A DNA stretch of 64,000 bases from Haloprofundus marisrubri (GCF_001469955.1 NZ_LOPU01000018.1:436001-500000), one strand, 5' to 3'; positions 35,852-44,457 are shown, numbered from the stretch's first letter. Notes: generated by a model from the sequence alone, not told the origin. Numbers and translations: made by a program.

Positions 35852-36571
35852 TTATGCGGCCGGATACTCGCCAGTCACCGGGTTGCGGGGCGTCGCCGTC
35901 CGGATAGTTCGCCACGAGCGACCGAAGAGGTACGCCGCGGCGACGAGCGCGTAGAACGTGACGAACGTCGTCAGCAGTCCCCCGACGAACGTCGCCGCCA
36001 GCAGTCCGCCGAGGATGCCGGAAGCGAACAGGATGGCCACCGCCGAGAGCCACGCTGTCGCGTACGTTCGGGTCGTGACGGCCTGCCAGAGCGTGCGTCC
36101 CGCGAACGCCGCGCCGAGGCGGCCGGTCGTCGCGTAGTTCGTGACGGCCGCGGGGCCGACGTACAGGCCGGCCGCCCAGATGGCGAGCGACCCGACGACG
36201 GTGACGAGGGTGATGACGAAGCCGACGAGCGGACTCAGCGTCGGGGTCGGGGAGGGTTCGCCGGGGACGACGACGAACACCGTCCCGAGGACCAGAAAGC
36301 CGACGAGGCCGACGACCAGCGACGGGAGGACGAAGTAGACGAAGCCGACGACAGCAGCGAACAGCCCGTCGACGGTCATCTCGACCCAGTCGCCGAACGC
36401 CGGCGCTCGCTCGTCACCGTCGGCGGTACCGCGGAGTACGCGGACGAGGTAGCCTGCGACGGTGAACAGGGGGAGTATGAGGAACCCCAGCAGGAGGAGG
36501 ATACCACCGACGAGTACCGTCGAGACGGCGTCGTCGCTCTCGCGGAGGTAGTTGAGGGAATCGGAAATCAT
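35852..36571 (-). CDS. DUF4013 membrane protein
   Basis: 239 residues, about six hydrophobic segments arranged in three pairs. The N-terminal SLNYLRESDDAVSTVLVGGI and the region RAPAFGDWVEMTVDGLFAAV match DUF4013, a family of Ala/Gly-rich archaeal membrane proteins of unknown role. The ATG at 36571 is supported by a TTATC box ~27 nt upstream; longer frames upstream are not coding-like. Divergent from the phosphate permease gene. Confidence 0.85.
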   Translation of the reverse strand: MISDSLNYLRESDDAVSTVLVGGILLLLGFLILPLFTVAGYLVRVLRGTADGDERAPAFGDWVEMTVDGLFAAVVGFVYFVLPSLVVGLVGFLVLGTVFVVVPGEPSPTPTLSPLVGFVITLVTVVGSLAIWAAGLYVGPAAVTNYATTGRLGAAFAGRTLWQAVTTRTYATAWLSAVAILFASGILGGLLAATFVGGLLTTFVTFYALVAAAYLFGRSWRTIRTATPRNPVTGEYPAA

Positions 36572-36712
36572 GACCGACTCTGATTCTCTCGCTGAGAAGA
36601 TAACGATATCGTGAGGGTGTTCGCTCTGACTCCGCTGCTGGCTGTGTTCACACGACTGCAGGGTGAGGCTCACCGGTCTCTCGGAAGTCGCCGTCCGACT
36701 CGGATTTCGGGT

Positions 36713-36720
36713 GATTATAA
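36713..36720 (+). promoter_or_regulatory. TATA box of the phosphate permease gene
   Basis: GATTATAA in GC-rich context, ~37 nt before the ATG at 36754; predicted leader of about 10 nt. Confidence 0.6.
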
Positions 36721-36753
36721 CGGAGCGACGCGTACCGCCACAGACACAACACG

Positions 36754-37998
36754 ATGGTCTCACTTCTGACAGTCGCCGGCATCGTCGTCGCCATCTTCGT
36801 CGGCTTCAACATCGGCGGGTCGTCGACGGGTGTCGCGTTCGGTCCGGCAGTCGGTTCGCGTCTCGTTCGAAAAGCGACCGCAGCGGCGTTGTTCGTCGCC
36901 TTCGGCTTTCTCGGCGCGTGGACCGTCGGCCGAAACGTCATCGCCACGATGAGCAGCAGCATCGTCCCGGCGACGCAGTTCACCCCCGCCGCGAGCGTCG
37001 CGGTCCTGTTTTTCACCGGCGCGTCGTTGCTCATCTCGAATCTCTACGGCGTACCGGCTTCGACGTCGATGACGGCCGTCGGCTCGATTGTCGGTCTGGG
37101 TCTCGCGTCGAACACCCTCAACGAGGCGCTCATGTTCACCATCGTCTCCGCGTGGATTGTCGCGCCGCTTTTGAGCTTCGCTATCGGGGTCGTGGTCGGG
37201 CGCTACATCTACCCGTATCTCGACCGCTACGTCGCGTTCACGAAGTTCGAGCTTCACTTCATCCAACTCGACCGGTCGGGGACGATTCCTCGCCCGTACG
37301 TCAATCCGAACGCGTCACCGAAGGATATCGTCGGGTCGCTCTCGGTCGTCGTCATCGCCTGCTACATGGCGTTCTCGGCGGGCGCGTCGAACGCGGCGAA
37401 CGCCGTCGCTCCCCTCGTCGGCGAGGGCGGTGCGCTCACCGTCGACCAAGGCGTCCTGCTTGCGGTGTTCGCGTTCGGATTGGGGAGTTTTACCATCGCT
37501 CGCCGCACATTGGAGACGGTCGGCGACGATATCACGGAGCTCCCGATTCTCGCGTCGCTCATCGTCTCCGTCGTCGGGGGCACGGTCATCACGATTCTCT
37601 CTTACTACGGGATTCCCGCCAGCCTCGCGGTGAGTACCACCTCGACCATCATCGGACTGGGGTGGGGCCGCGCGAGTCGGGCGGCGACGCTGGTGGAGTT
37701 TGCGACGCCGACCGTCGAGCATCCTGATTTGGAGATATCGACAGGCGCACTCGCCACCTCACGTGCCGAAGACGCACCCACCAGTCCGACTATCGGCGAT
37801 ATCGCGCGCCACGAGGACCCCGGGGAGATGCCCGAGGGACTTCCTCCCGTCCCGGATATCGGCGAGGAGGGACCCGCAGAACTCGACGAGCGGAGTCTGT
37901 TCGACCCCTCGGCAGCCAAGCGCATCGTGACGATGTGGCTGTTGACGCCGTCACTCGCAGTTCTCGCCTCCTATCCGGTGTTCGTCGTACTACTGTAA
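36754..37998 (+). CDS. inorganic phosphate transporter, PiT family
   Basis: 414 residues, about ten helices. The two inverted family repeats are visible: IFVGFNIGGSSTGVAFGPAV near residue 15 and AFSAGASNAANAVAPLVGEG near residue 210, each with the conserved GxN motif. A hydrophilic loop at ~315-385 separates the last helix (TMWLLTPSLAVLASYPVFVV). Low-affinity, cation-coupled phosphate uptake is known for the family. No PhoU-like gene is adjacent. Confidence 0.9.
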   Translation: MVSLLTVAGIVVAIFVGFNIGGSSTGVAFGPAVGSRLVRKATAAALFVAFGFLGAWTVGRNVIATMSSSIVPATQFTPAASVAVLFFTGASLLISNLYGVPASTSMTAVGSIVGLGLASNTLNEALMFTIVSAWIVAPLLSFAIGVVVGRYIYPYLDRYVAFTKFELHFIQLDRSGTIPRPYVNPNASPKDIVGSLSVVVIACYMAFSAGASNAANAVAPLVGEGGALTVDQGVLLAVFAFGLGSFTIARRTLETVGDDITELPILASLIVSVVGGTVITILSYYGIPASLAVSTTSTIIGLGWGRASRAATLVEFATPTVEHPDLEISTGALATSRAEDAPTSPTIGDIARHEDPGEMPEGLPPVPDIGEEGPAELDERSLFDPSAAKRIVTMWLLTPSLAVLASYPVFVVLL

Positions 37999-38014
37999 CC
38001 GGTGCGTCGAATCA

Positions 38015-38084
38015 CCGGATACGTCCGGATACGTCCGGATACGTCCAGATACCCCCGGATACCCCCGAATACTTCCGGATACGC
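38015..38084. repeat. 10-bp tandem repeat, seven units of CCGGATACGT
   Basis: Seven consecutive 10-bp units follow the permease stop: three are CCGGATACGT and the others differ at one to three positions (for example CCAGATACCC, CCGAATACTT, CCGGATACGC). They lie between two convergent genes. The period equals about one DNA helical turn, so one face of the helix presents GGATAC seven times. Confidence 0.85.
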
Positions 38085-38109
38085 CCGTTTTCGTCGCGTA
38101 TATCGGGTG

Positions 38110-40197
38110 CTACTCCGTCGCCGGGTCGTGACGCTCGTACCACTCCAGAATCTGCTCCAGTCGGTGGATGGCGCGGTCGGGGTCGCCGACGTTGTGGTGT
38201 TCGCCCGGGTAGAGGACGAACTTCGCGTCGACGCCCTGCTTCTTCGCGCTGACGTACAGTTGCTCGGACTGCGACGGCGGGCAGCGCCAGTCCTCCTCGC
38301 CCGCCATCACCAGAAGCGGCGTCGAGAGGTTGCCGATGTCGAGGATGCTGGAGGACGCGTCCAACTCCTCGCCGGCCTCCCACGGGACGCCGTACTCGGT
38401 TTCGGTCCAGATGTGGCTGTCGTCGGTACCGTACGCGGAACGAAGGTCGTAGAGACCGTGTTCGGGTGCAGCAGCCGTCAAGAGGTCCGTTTGCGTGACG
38501 AGGAAGCCCTGTGCGATGCCGCCGTAGGAGAAGCCGTGGCCGAACACGCGGTCGGGGTCGGCGTAGCCGCGGTCGACCATCTCCTCGATGCCGGCGGCGA
38601 TGTCCTCGACTTCGACGGTACCCCAGCGCCCGCGGAGCGTCTCGGCGAACTGCCGTCCGTAGGACGAGCCGCCGCGGTAGTTCGGCCGGAAGACGACGTA
38701 GCCGCGGGAGGTGAACGCCGAGTGAGCGAAGCGGAACTCCGGTTCGTCGTAGGAGATGGGACCGCCGTGGATGGCGACGACCAAGGGGTGTTCCTCTGGA
38801 CTCTCGAAGTCGAACCCGGGCGGGGCGTAGACGACTCCCTCGACTTCCCACCCATCCGAGTCGTACGTCACCCGGCGGACCTGCGGCATCTCGTACTCTT
38901 CGGTGAACTCGCGGTTGACTCCCGAGAGACGAGTGAGCGATTCGGCTTCGGTTTCGACTTCTGCGCCGAGGTCAGCCACGTCGACCGCGAACAGGTCCTG
39001 TCCGTCGCTCGGATGCGAGAGGAGCATTCCAGCCGTGTTGCCGCCGACGTCGAACCCTTTCACCGCTCTGTCGTCGCCCTGCGCCTCGAAGACACGGTCG
39101 ACGGTCCTGTCGACGCCGACGCGAACCGGTCGCGTCTTCCCTTCGTCGCCGACGAGGACGTACAGCGTCTCGTCGTCGGCCCACTGCGGACTCGCGCCGC
39201 GGCCGAGCGTCCGGTCGAAGTCGGCAGTGAGCGACTCGTACTCGTCGCCGTCGTGAACGAACAACTGCGAGGGAACGTACCAGTTCTCGGGGTCGCTGCC
39301 GACGAACGCGATGGATTCGCCGTCGGGCGACCACGTCGGCGAGTTGATAGAGAGGTCCGAGTCGGTCCACTGTTCGAGGTTCGCGCCGTCGGGGTCGATG
39401 GTGTACACGTCCCGGACCATCGTGTCGTCGGGCCGGTCAGTCCGACAGGAGGTGAACGCGATTTCGTCGGTCGGTCCCCACGCGGGGTTCATGCCCGAAA
39501 GCGGTTCGAACGCGCCACCGCCGAAGGCGTCGTCGAGTCGCTCCGAGTCGCCCGATTCGACGTCGACGACGAACAGGTACGTCGTCACCGAGTCCAGATA
39601 CCCGACGCCGTCGGCTTTGTGCTGGAGGCGTTCGGTCTCGATTGGGCCGCCGTCGCGTCGCTCGTCGAGGTACTCCTGTTCTTCCTCTGTGGGGTCGCGT
39701 GCGGCGACGACCAACCGACTACCGTCGGGCGACCAGTCGAACTCCCGGACGCCTTCGTCGAACTCGGTCACCTGCCGGGCGTCGCCGCCGAGCGAGAGGT
39801 CGAACAGCCAAACTTGCGACTTTGGCCCGTCGTTGCCGCCGTTTTCCCCTGATTTCCCTGCCTCGCTCTCCTCGTCCTCGTCGTCTCCGTCTTCCTCGCC
39901 GTCTCGCTGTTGCCACCCGACACGTCGTTCGGTGTCTTCCTCACGGGCGGCGACGAACGCGAGTTTCTCGCCGTCGGGACCCCACTTCGGCTGACTCCCA
40001 CCGGGAATGCGAGTCAGACGATGCGGTTCCCGACTCCCGTCGGTCAGCGCGACGAACAGCGACGTGAGTCGCTTCTCCTCGCTCTGGTCGGACTCGGCGG
40101 TGACGAACGCGACTCGCTCGCCGTCCGGCGAGACGTCGAACGCCGTCGAAATCTGGGTGAACTCGTAGAAGGATTCGAGTGGAATGGGCTCACTCAT
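38110..40197 (-). CDS. S9 family prolyl-oligopeptidase-like serine peptidase
   Basis: 695 residues, no signal peptide. The N-terminal ~430 residues form a beta-propeller with repeated PD40-type motifs (DVSPDGERVAFV, WGPDGEKLAFV, WSPDGSRLVV, WSPDGESIAFVG). The C-terminal alpha/beta-hydrolase has the nucleophile in GHGFSYGGIAQG, the acid region AGEEDWRCPPSQSEQL and the histidine in YPGEHHNVGD, completing Ser-Asp-His. It acts as an acylaminoacyl-peptidase-like exopeptidase. The start MSEPIPLES is supported by TATTTGC ~27 nt upstream. Confidence 0.92.
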   Translation of the reverse strand: MSEPIPLESFYEFTQISTAFDVSPDGERVAFVTAESDQSEEKRLTSLFVALTDGSREPHRLTRIPGGSQPKWGPDGEKLAFVAAREEDTERRVGWQQRDGEEDGDDEDEESEAGKSGENGGNDGPKSQVWLFDLSLGGDARQVTEFDEGVREFDWSPDGSRLVVAARDPTEEEQEYLDERRDGGPIETERLQHKADGVGYLDSVTTYLFVVDVESGDSERLDDAFGGGAFEPLSGMNPAWGPTDEIAFTSCRTDRPDDTMVRDVYTIDPDGANLEQWTDSDLSINSPTWSPDGESIAFVGSDPENWYVPSQLFVHDGDEYESLTADFDRTLGRGASPQWADDETLYVLVGDEGKTRPVRVGVDRTVDRVFEAQGDDRAVKGFDVGGNTAGMLLSHPSDGQDLFAVDVADLGAEVETEAESLTRLSGVNREFTEEYEMPQVRRVTYDSDGWEVEGVVYAPPGFDFESPEEHPLVVAIHGGPISYDEPEFRFAHSAFTSRGYVVFRPNYRGGSSYGRQFAETLRGRWGTVEVEDIAAGIEEMVDRGYADPDRVFGHGFSYGGIAQGFLVTQTDLLTAAAPEHGLYDLRSAYGTDDSHIWTETEYGVPWEAGEELDASSSILDIGNLSTPLLVMAGEEDWRCPPSQSEQLYVSAKKQGVDAKFVLYPGEHHNVGDPDRAIHRLEQILEWYERHDPATE

Positions 40198-40303
40198 CGG
40201 CCGTATCTCCCCGGGGCCGCAGCAAATACGTTGGGCAACCGGCACTTCGCGTCTCGGGCGTCGTTAGACGGGGTTCTGCAGGCTCTGCTGTGTGTCTATC
40301 TGA

Positions 40304-40351
40304 ATATATGTACAGATATTTGTCCAAATATCTATACAGATATCTATACAG
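40304..40351. repeat. AT-rich 12-bp tandem repeats (four units) containing a 20-bp palindrome
   Basis: Units are ATATATGTACAG, ATATTTGTCCAA, ATATCTATACAG and ATATCTATACAG; a weaker fifth copy (GTGTCTAT) may precede them. AGATATTTG-TC-CAAATATCT (40314-40333) is a perfect inverted repeat. The block lies between divergent genes (S9 peptidase and a small membrane protein) in an otherwise GC-rich region. Confidence 0.8.
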
Positions 40352-40442
40352 ATTGGCGACTGGCTATCCCTCAGATGCACCCGACTGGTCGGCGTCGGTG
40401 ACGAGGGATACGTTCAAGCGTCAACACGACGGACGACAAGTG

Positions 40443-40655
40443 ATGCCCGAACTGGTCCGCCTCGTCTTCTACGGGATACTCGTCGCCCAGTATCCGTTTG
40501 GGTTGCTGATGTACTACGACGCGAAACGACTCGACCTGAAGAACCCCGAGATGTACCTCCACGGTGTCGTCGTCCCCGCAGCGGGATTTCTGGTGATGCT
40601 GTACTACGTCTCGGAGCGAAAGAACCTCCCGAAGAAGCAAGCCCAAGAGGAGTAG
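40443..40655 (+). CDS. small two-helix membrane protein (70 residues)
   Basis: 70 residues: helix 1 LVFYGILVAQYPFGLLMYYD, a basic/polar turn with KRLDLKNPEMY, helix 2 GVVVPAAGFLVMLYYVS, and a charged tail ERKNLPKKQAQEE. The ATG at 40443 is chosen because the frame further upstream runs through the 12-bp repeat and lacks coding character. Unknown function; likely cytoplasmic-membrane accessory protein. Confidence 0.72.
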   Translation: MPELVRLVFYGILVAQYPFGLLMYYDAKRLDLKNPEMYLHGVVVPAAGFLVMLYYVSERKNLPKKQAQEE

Positions 40656-40751
40656 CGAGAGAGGTCCGCGTGGACGGACCGACGCTCGCTGTATCGTCTG
40701 CATCCGACCAGCAGTCGAACCGCTCATGGCGGTGGCCTCGAACCAGCGACT

Positions 40752-41573
40752 ATGGACGATGTTGACGCCGATATCGACGCTGATGCTGATGACGATATCA
40801 GCCTCGACGAGTTAGCCGCGGTAGCCGAGCAGGCGGTGCGCGCCGGTGGCGAGTTCCTCCGCGACGAGTTCCGAGACGGAACCGTCGACGGCGAGTACGG
40901 GACCGACGACGTGAAAGCCGCCGCCGACCGCGCCGCCGAAGAGCGCGTCGTCTCCGTTATCCGAGAGTCGTTTCCCGGCCACGCCCTCCACGCCGAGGAA
41001 GGCGGACGCTCGGGGTCGAACCGATACGAGTGGGTCGTCGACCCGCTGGACGGGACGAACAACTTCGCCGCGGGTCTGCCGATGTTCGCCTCCGCCGTCG
41101 CTGTCTTGGACGACGGGGTCCCCGTTACCTCCGCAATCTACGAACCGCTCCCGGAGACGCTGTATCTCGCCCGCCGAAACCACGGGGTGACCGTCAACGG
41201 CGAGCGAATCCAATCTTCGAAGAGTGACCTGCCGCTCGAACACGGGACCGTCTCGTTCGTGTTGGGACTGCCGGCGCTACGTGACGCTGAGCGACGCGAG
41301 CGAAGCGAGGAGATACTCGACTCGCTCGACGGCGTCTGCAAACGCGTGTTGGAGACGTGGTCGCCGTGCGTCGACTGGGGACTGCTCGCTACCGGCCGAA
41401 TCGAGGGTCTCGTCGCCTACTATCCGGACGTATACGAACAGCACGCGGGGTCGCTGCTGGCGGCGGAAGCGGGCGTCGAGTTCGTCGAATCCGAGGAAAC
41501 GTACGTCGCCGCCGGCGACGACGCGACGTTGGAGGCGATACTGCATGCGCTTCCGGCAGAAGCCAGGCCGTAA
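40752..41573 (+). CDS. inositol monophosphatase family protein
   Basis: 273 residues. Metal-site motifs ALHAEEGGRS and WVVDPLDGTNNFAAGLPMF are canonical IMPase/FBPase-fold signatures; the C-terminal motif YPDVYEQHAGSLLAAEAG replaces the usual Asp (WDxAAG) region by Glu-Gln-His, a possible change in metal ligand 3. The first ~20 residues are an acidic extension. Substrate could be inositol phosphate, fructose-1,6-bisphosphate or 3'-phosphoadenosine phosphate; not decided. Confidence 0.88.
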   Translation: MDDVDADIDADADDDISLDELAAVAEQAVRAGGEFLRDEFRDGTVDGEYGTDDVKAAADRAAEERVVSVIRESFPGHALHAEEGGRSGSNRYEWVVDPLDGTNNFAAGLPMFASAVAVLDDGVPVTSAIYEPLPETLYLARRNHGVTVNGERIQSSKSDLPLEHGTVSFVLGLPALRDAERRERSEEILDSLDGVCKRVLETWSPCVDWGLLATGRIEGLVAYYPDVYEQHAGSLLAAEAGVEFVESEETYVAAGDDATLEAILHALPAEARP

Positions 41574-41597
41574 GAACAGAAGCCAAGAGACGCCGGG

Positions 41598-42509
41598 TCA
41601 GTTACGGAGACTACGAATCCCACCGAAACGACGGCGCAAAAGAATCACCGCGCCGACGAGTGGGACGCCGAAGACGAGCAGGTACGGGGCGGCGTACGCG
41701 AACCCGACGACGAGCGCACGGAGCGTGACGCCGACGCCGCTGACGGATTCGAGAAACGCCGCGAGAACGCCGGTGTCGTACCACGACGCGCGGTCGTACA
41801 GCCCTTCGGGCCGCGGTTCTTCGAGGTGGACGGTGAGCGTCGAGAACGCGACGCGTTGTTCGAGCGTCTGAAGTTGCGCTTCTATCCGCTCGATTTCGGA
41901 CTGCACGTCGGAGAGTTCGCGTTGGACCGCGAGTACGTCCTCGGTTTCGTTGGCCTGTTGGTACAGTTCGCGCAGTCGGTCACGCTCGGCGCGGAGGTTC
42001 TCCAGTCGGGCCTCCAAGTCGACGACCTGTCCGGTCACGTCTTGGGTTCCCGTCTGCTCGAACTCGACGGTCCCCTCCTCTCTCGCATCTTCGAGCAACG
42101 CGCTGTAGTTCTCCTGTGGGACCCGGAGAACGATTCGACCGTTCGACCACGTCTGGTTGCCGTCGCCGCGGTTCTCGACGCTGGTGTCGCTGACGTAGCC
42201 GCCGCGGGCCTCGACGGCGGCAGTGAGGTTGTCGCGGGCCGTCTCGACGTCGTCGACTTCGACTCGCATCTCTCCTGTCCGAATTATCTCGCGACGCTGG
42301 GCGAACTGGGCGTCACCGTCGACGTTCGCCGTCTCGCCTTCGGCGGCCGCATCGGTTGCGGCCCCGCCGTCGCCACCGCTCGATACCTGCGTACTCTGCC
42401 CGGAGAGGTATCCTCCGTCTTCGTTCCCCCCGCTGCTGGCCGCGCACCCCGCCGTCACCAACAGGAGCGCGACTGCCAGCGTCGCAATCGTTCGTGAACT
42501 GACACGCAT
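41598..42509 (-). CDS. DUF4349 lipoprotein with coiled coil and membrane anchor
   Basis: 303 residues. An N-terminal signal ends in a lipobox LLVTAGCAAS, so the mature protein is probably lipid-anchored at Cys. Residues ~70-150 form the DUF4349 beta domain (REIIRTGEMRVEVDDVETA), ~150-215 a coiled coil (LEARLENLRAERDRLRELYQ), and near 270-295 a membrane helix precedes a basic end. Start at 42509 (MRVSSRT) fits TTTTAATC ~24 nt upstream. DUF4349 has no assigned function. Convergent with the IMPase gene, 24 nt apart. Confidence 0.86.
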   Translation of the reverse strand: MRVSSRTIATLAVALLLVTAGCAASSGGNEDGGYLSGQSTQVSSGGDGGAATDAAAEGETANVDGDAQFAQRREIIRTGEMRVEVDDVETARDNLTAAVEARGGYVSDTSVENRGDGNQTWSNGRIVLRVPQENYSALLEDAREEGTVEFEQTGTQDVTGQVVDLEARLENLRAERDRLRELYQQANETEDVLAVQRELSDVQSEIERIEAQLQTLEQRVAFSTLTVHLEEPRPEGLYDRASWYDTGVLAAFLESVSGVGVTLRALVVGFAYAAPYLLVFGVPLVGAVILLRRRFGGIRSLRN

Positions 42510-42647
42510 GGCGAACACATATAAGCAAGATTAAAAGAACCTTGCTTAAGCACAAACAGGTGTTTGACCTATCTCTCCCCCTGTGGGACCGGTTGGGAGA
42601 GGCCGCCGGCCGATAGTCGAAAGTACACTCGGTCCTGCGGTTCGAAC

Positions 42648-43355
42648 ATGGACGGCCGCGAGTTGCTCACGATGCGCTGGCAAGACGGGTTGTTCGCCCA
42701 CTGGCCGGCCGACCCGGAACTGGTCGACGCCCGCCTCCCCGATGGACTGCACGCGGCGACGTACGACGGCGACGCGTGGCTGAGCGTCGTCGCCTTCGTC
42801 ATGGAGGACATCAAACCGCGAGGCTCGCCCGTGGGTTTCAGCTTCCCCGAACTGAACCTCCGAACCTACGTTCGCCCGGACGACGATATCGACGCCGAGG
42901 GCCGCGGCGTCTACTTCTTCAATCTCGACGCCGACGACACCACGAGCGTCGCCGTCGCTCGCCGACTGTTCGCACTGCCGTACTACCGCGCCGAGATGCG
43001 GGCGACCCGTGAGGACGACGGTTCAGTCCGATTCGTCAGCAGACGGCGTGACCCCGAGGACCCGCCGGCGCGGTTCGACGCGACGTACCGACCCTCGGGT
43101 GAGCAGTTCGTAGCCGAACCGGGGTCGCTCGACGCGTTTCTCGTCGAGAACTATCGCTTCTACACCGACGGCAGAGAACTCTACCGTGGCGACATCGACC
43201 ACGACCCGTGGCGACTCCAATCGGCCTCCGTGACGATACGGGACAACGGCCTCTTCGAGGCCAACGACTTCGACCAACCACCGGGTGACCCGGTCGTCCA
43301 CTACGCCGATACGTTGGACGTGACTGCCGGGCGTATCAGACGTGTTCGGCGCTGA
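42648..43355 (+). CDS. DUF2071 (YqjF-like) protein
   Basis: 235 residues, soluble beta-rich protein of the acetoacetate-decarboxylase-like superfamily. MRWQDGLFAHWPADPELVDA and the segments WLSVVAFVMEDIKPRG and FFNLDADDTTSVAVARRLFA match DUF2071. No enzymatic activity is established for the family. The ATG at 42648 starts immediately before the conserved domain (MDGRELLTMRW). Confidence 0.85.
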   Translation: MDGRELLTMRWQDGLFAHWPADPELVDARLPDGLHAATYDGDAWLSVVAFVMEDIKPRGSPVGFSFPELNLRTYVRPDDDIDAEGRGVYFFNLDADDTTSVAVARRLFALPYYRAEMRATREDDGSVRFVSRRRDPEDPPARFDATYRPSGEQFVAEPGSLDAFLVENYRFYTDGRELYRGDIDHDPWRLQSASVTIRDNGLFEANDFDQPPGDPVVHYADTLDVTAGRIRRVRR

Positions 43356-43462
43356 GTCGAACTCCGTGGTGAGTCGAACTCCGTTCCGTCCCGCGACTAG
43401 TTAGGAGACGGGACTATATCGGTCTATAGAGCAGTAATTATTTCAATGTAACCAGTGGCCGA

Positions 43463-43488
43463 TATTTTTATCCCGGTCGGAGGTGAGG
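43463..43488 (+). promoter_or_regulatory. TATA box plus full-length Shine-Dalgarno of the small gene at 43498
   Basis: TATTTTTATC (43463-43472) is followed at 43479-43486 by GGAGGTGA, the complete complement of the haloarchaeal 16S rRNA tail, 11 nt before the ATG at 43498. The TATA-to-SD distance implies transcription start just at the SD. About 40 nt upstream an inverted repeat CTATA-N6-TATAG (43414-43429) may be an operator. Confidence 0.65.
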
Positions 43489-43497
43489 ATTCGTCTA

Positions 43498-43638
43498 ATG
43501 AGACGAGAGCGAGCGAGTGACGAAGATGCTTTTTCTCCGGGCAGGGGTGTTCGTATCGAGCTATCGACACAGACCGGAGAGATACGGATTTCTCGGCGGA
43601 CTCCACTGGGTACGTACACCGAGGATATCGAGCGATGA
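43498..43638 (+). CDS. 46-residue small protein coupled to the following gene
   Basis: Below usual gene-calling size. The frame begins with MRRERASDEDAFSPGRG and ends TYTEDIER. It has a TATA box, a perfect GGAGGTGA Shine-Dalgarno, and its TGA overlaps the ATG of the next gene (ATGA), so it is very likely translated and coupled to it. The centre RGVRIELSTQTGEIRISRR alternates charged and hydrophobic residues and predicts a beta hairpin. I do not recognise a family. Confidence 0.65.
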   Translation: MRRERASDEDAFSPGRGVRIELSTQTGEIRISRRTPLGTYTEDIER

Positions 43639-44420
43639 CCGACCAGCCCCCGGCGTTCGACGCCGTCGGGCAGACGGTCTACGACGCCCAACATATCGTT
43701 CGCAAGGAGCGCCGACGGACCGTCGACGAACGCGAGGCGTTCCGTGCGTTCGGCACCCGACTGACGCAGATACAACCAGCGAGCGCCGGTCACACCGTTC
43801 CGGCGACGGTCAGAGGCGCCGGCGTCGAAGACGGCGGGTCGAACGCGACGAAACGGGTACTGGGCGCGTACCGCCAGACGGTGATGGCCGTCCCCCACTA
43901 CGAGAGCGAGTACGGCGACACCGTCGGCCGAAGCATCGTCGAGGAGTTCGGCCCGAGCGTCGGCGGTGCGCTCGTCTCGGCGGACGGACTGACGCCGGAA
44001 CTGCAGGGGGTCGTCGCGGAGGCGGCGCGGGAAGCGGCGTCGGACCGCGAGTCGTTCGTTTCACTGCTCGACGACGAAGCGGAGTCACTCGCCGCTGCGC
44101 TCGACAGCATCGAAACCGTCGCCGCTCGACTCCGTTCGCTCGACGACCGACCGTTGCCCGCCCGCTCGTTCGACGAACTCCGCGACCTCAGAGAGTCGGT
44201 TGCGGAACTCGAACGGCGTGCGGTCGACCTCCACGTCGACCGGCAAGCGGAAATCAAGAGCCACCGACAGCGACTCGCCGTCACCGACGTGGACCTGCCG
44301 ACGTTTCTGTATCAGGACCGTCCGTACACCTATCCGGTGTTGACGGCGGCGACGACGCTCGCAGAGACGGTCGCCCGCGCCTGCCGACGCGTCGAGCGTC
44401 AGCTGACCGTAACGGTCTGA
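43635..44420 (+). CDS. haloarchaeal coiled-coil protein (resembles DUF7260)
   Basis: 261 residues, acidic, no membrane segment, long helical stretches. The N-terminal pattern HIVRKERRRTVDEREAFRAF and the overall layout recall the haloarchaeal family I remember as DUF7260; this name is from memory. Residues ~130-220 are predicted coiled coil (ELQGVVAEAAREAASDRESF; SFDELRDLRESVAELERRA). It is coupled to the 46-residue gene upstream and lies ~175 nt before the PH-domain pair. Function unknown. Confidence 0.78.
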   Translation: MTDQPPAFDAVGQTVYDAQHIVRKERRRTVDEREAFRAFGTRLTQIQPASAGHTVPATVRGAGVEDGGSNATKRVLGAYRQTVMAVPHYESEYGDTVGRSIVEEFGPSVGGALVSADGLTPELQGVVAEAAREAASDRESFVSLLDDEAESLAAALDSIETVAARLRSLDDRPLPARSFDELRDLRESVAELERRAVDLHVDRQAEIKSHRQRLAVTDVDLPTFLYQDRPYTYPVLTAATTLAETVARACRRVERQLTVTV

Positions 44421-44457
44421 CGTTTCTGCCTTTCGCCACGACGGAACCGGGTGCCGG

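Noticed and set aside
38015-38084. CRISPR array candidate from regularly repeated sequence
   Set aside because: The 10-bp units are directly adjacent without spacers and there are no cas genes in the window.
40304-40351. Replication origin (AT-rich iterons)
   Set aside because: No cdc6/orc1 gene, no typical origin-recognition-box G-rich motif seen, and the block is very short; kept only as a regulatory repeat.
40179-40442. Upstream extension of the 70-residue membrane protein
   Set aside because: The extension is encoded by the AT-rich 12-bp repeats (Tyr-rich periodic peptide) and overlaps the S9 peptidase start region; the conserved-looking membrane protein begins at 40443.
42564-42647. 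28-codon N-terminal extension of the DUF2071 protein
   Set aside because: The extension is Cys/Arg-rich and not haloarchaeal in composition; the family domain starts at the ATG at 42648.
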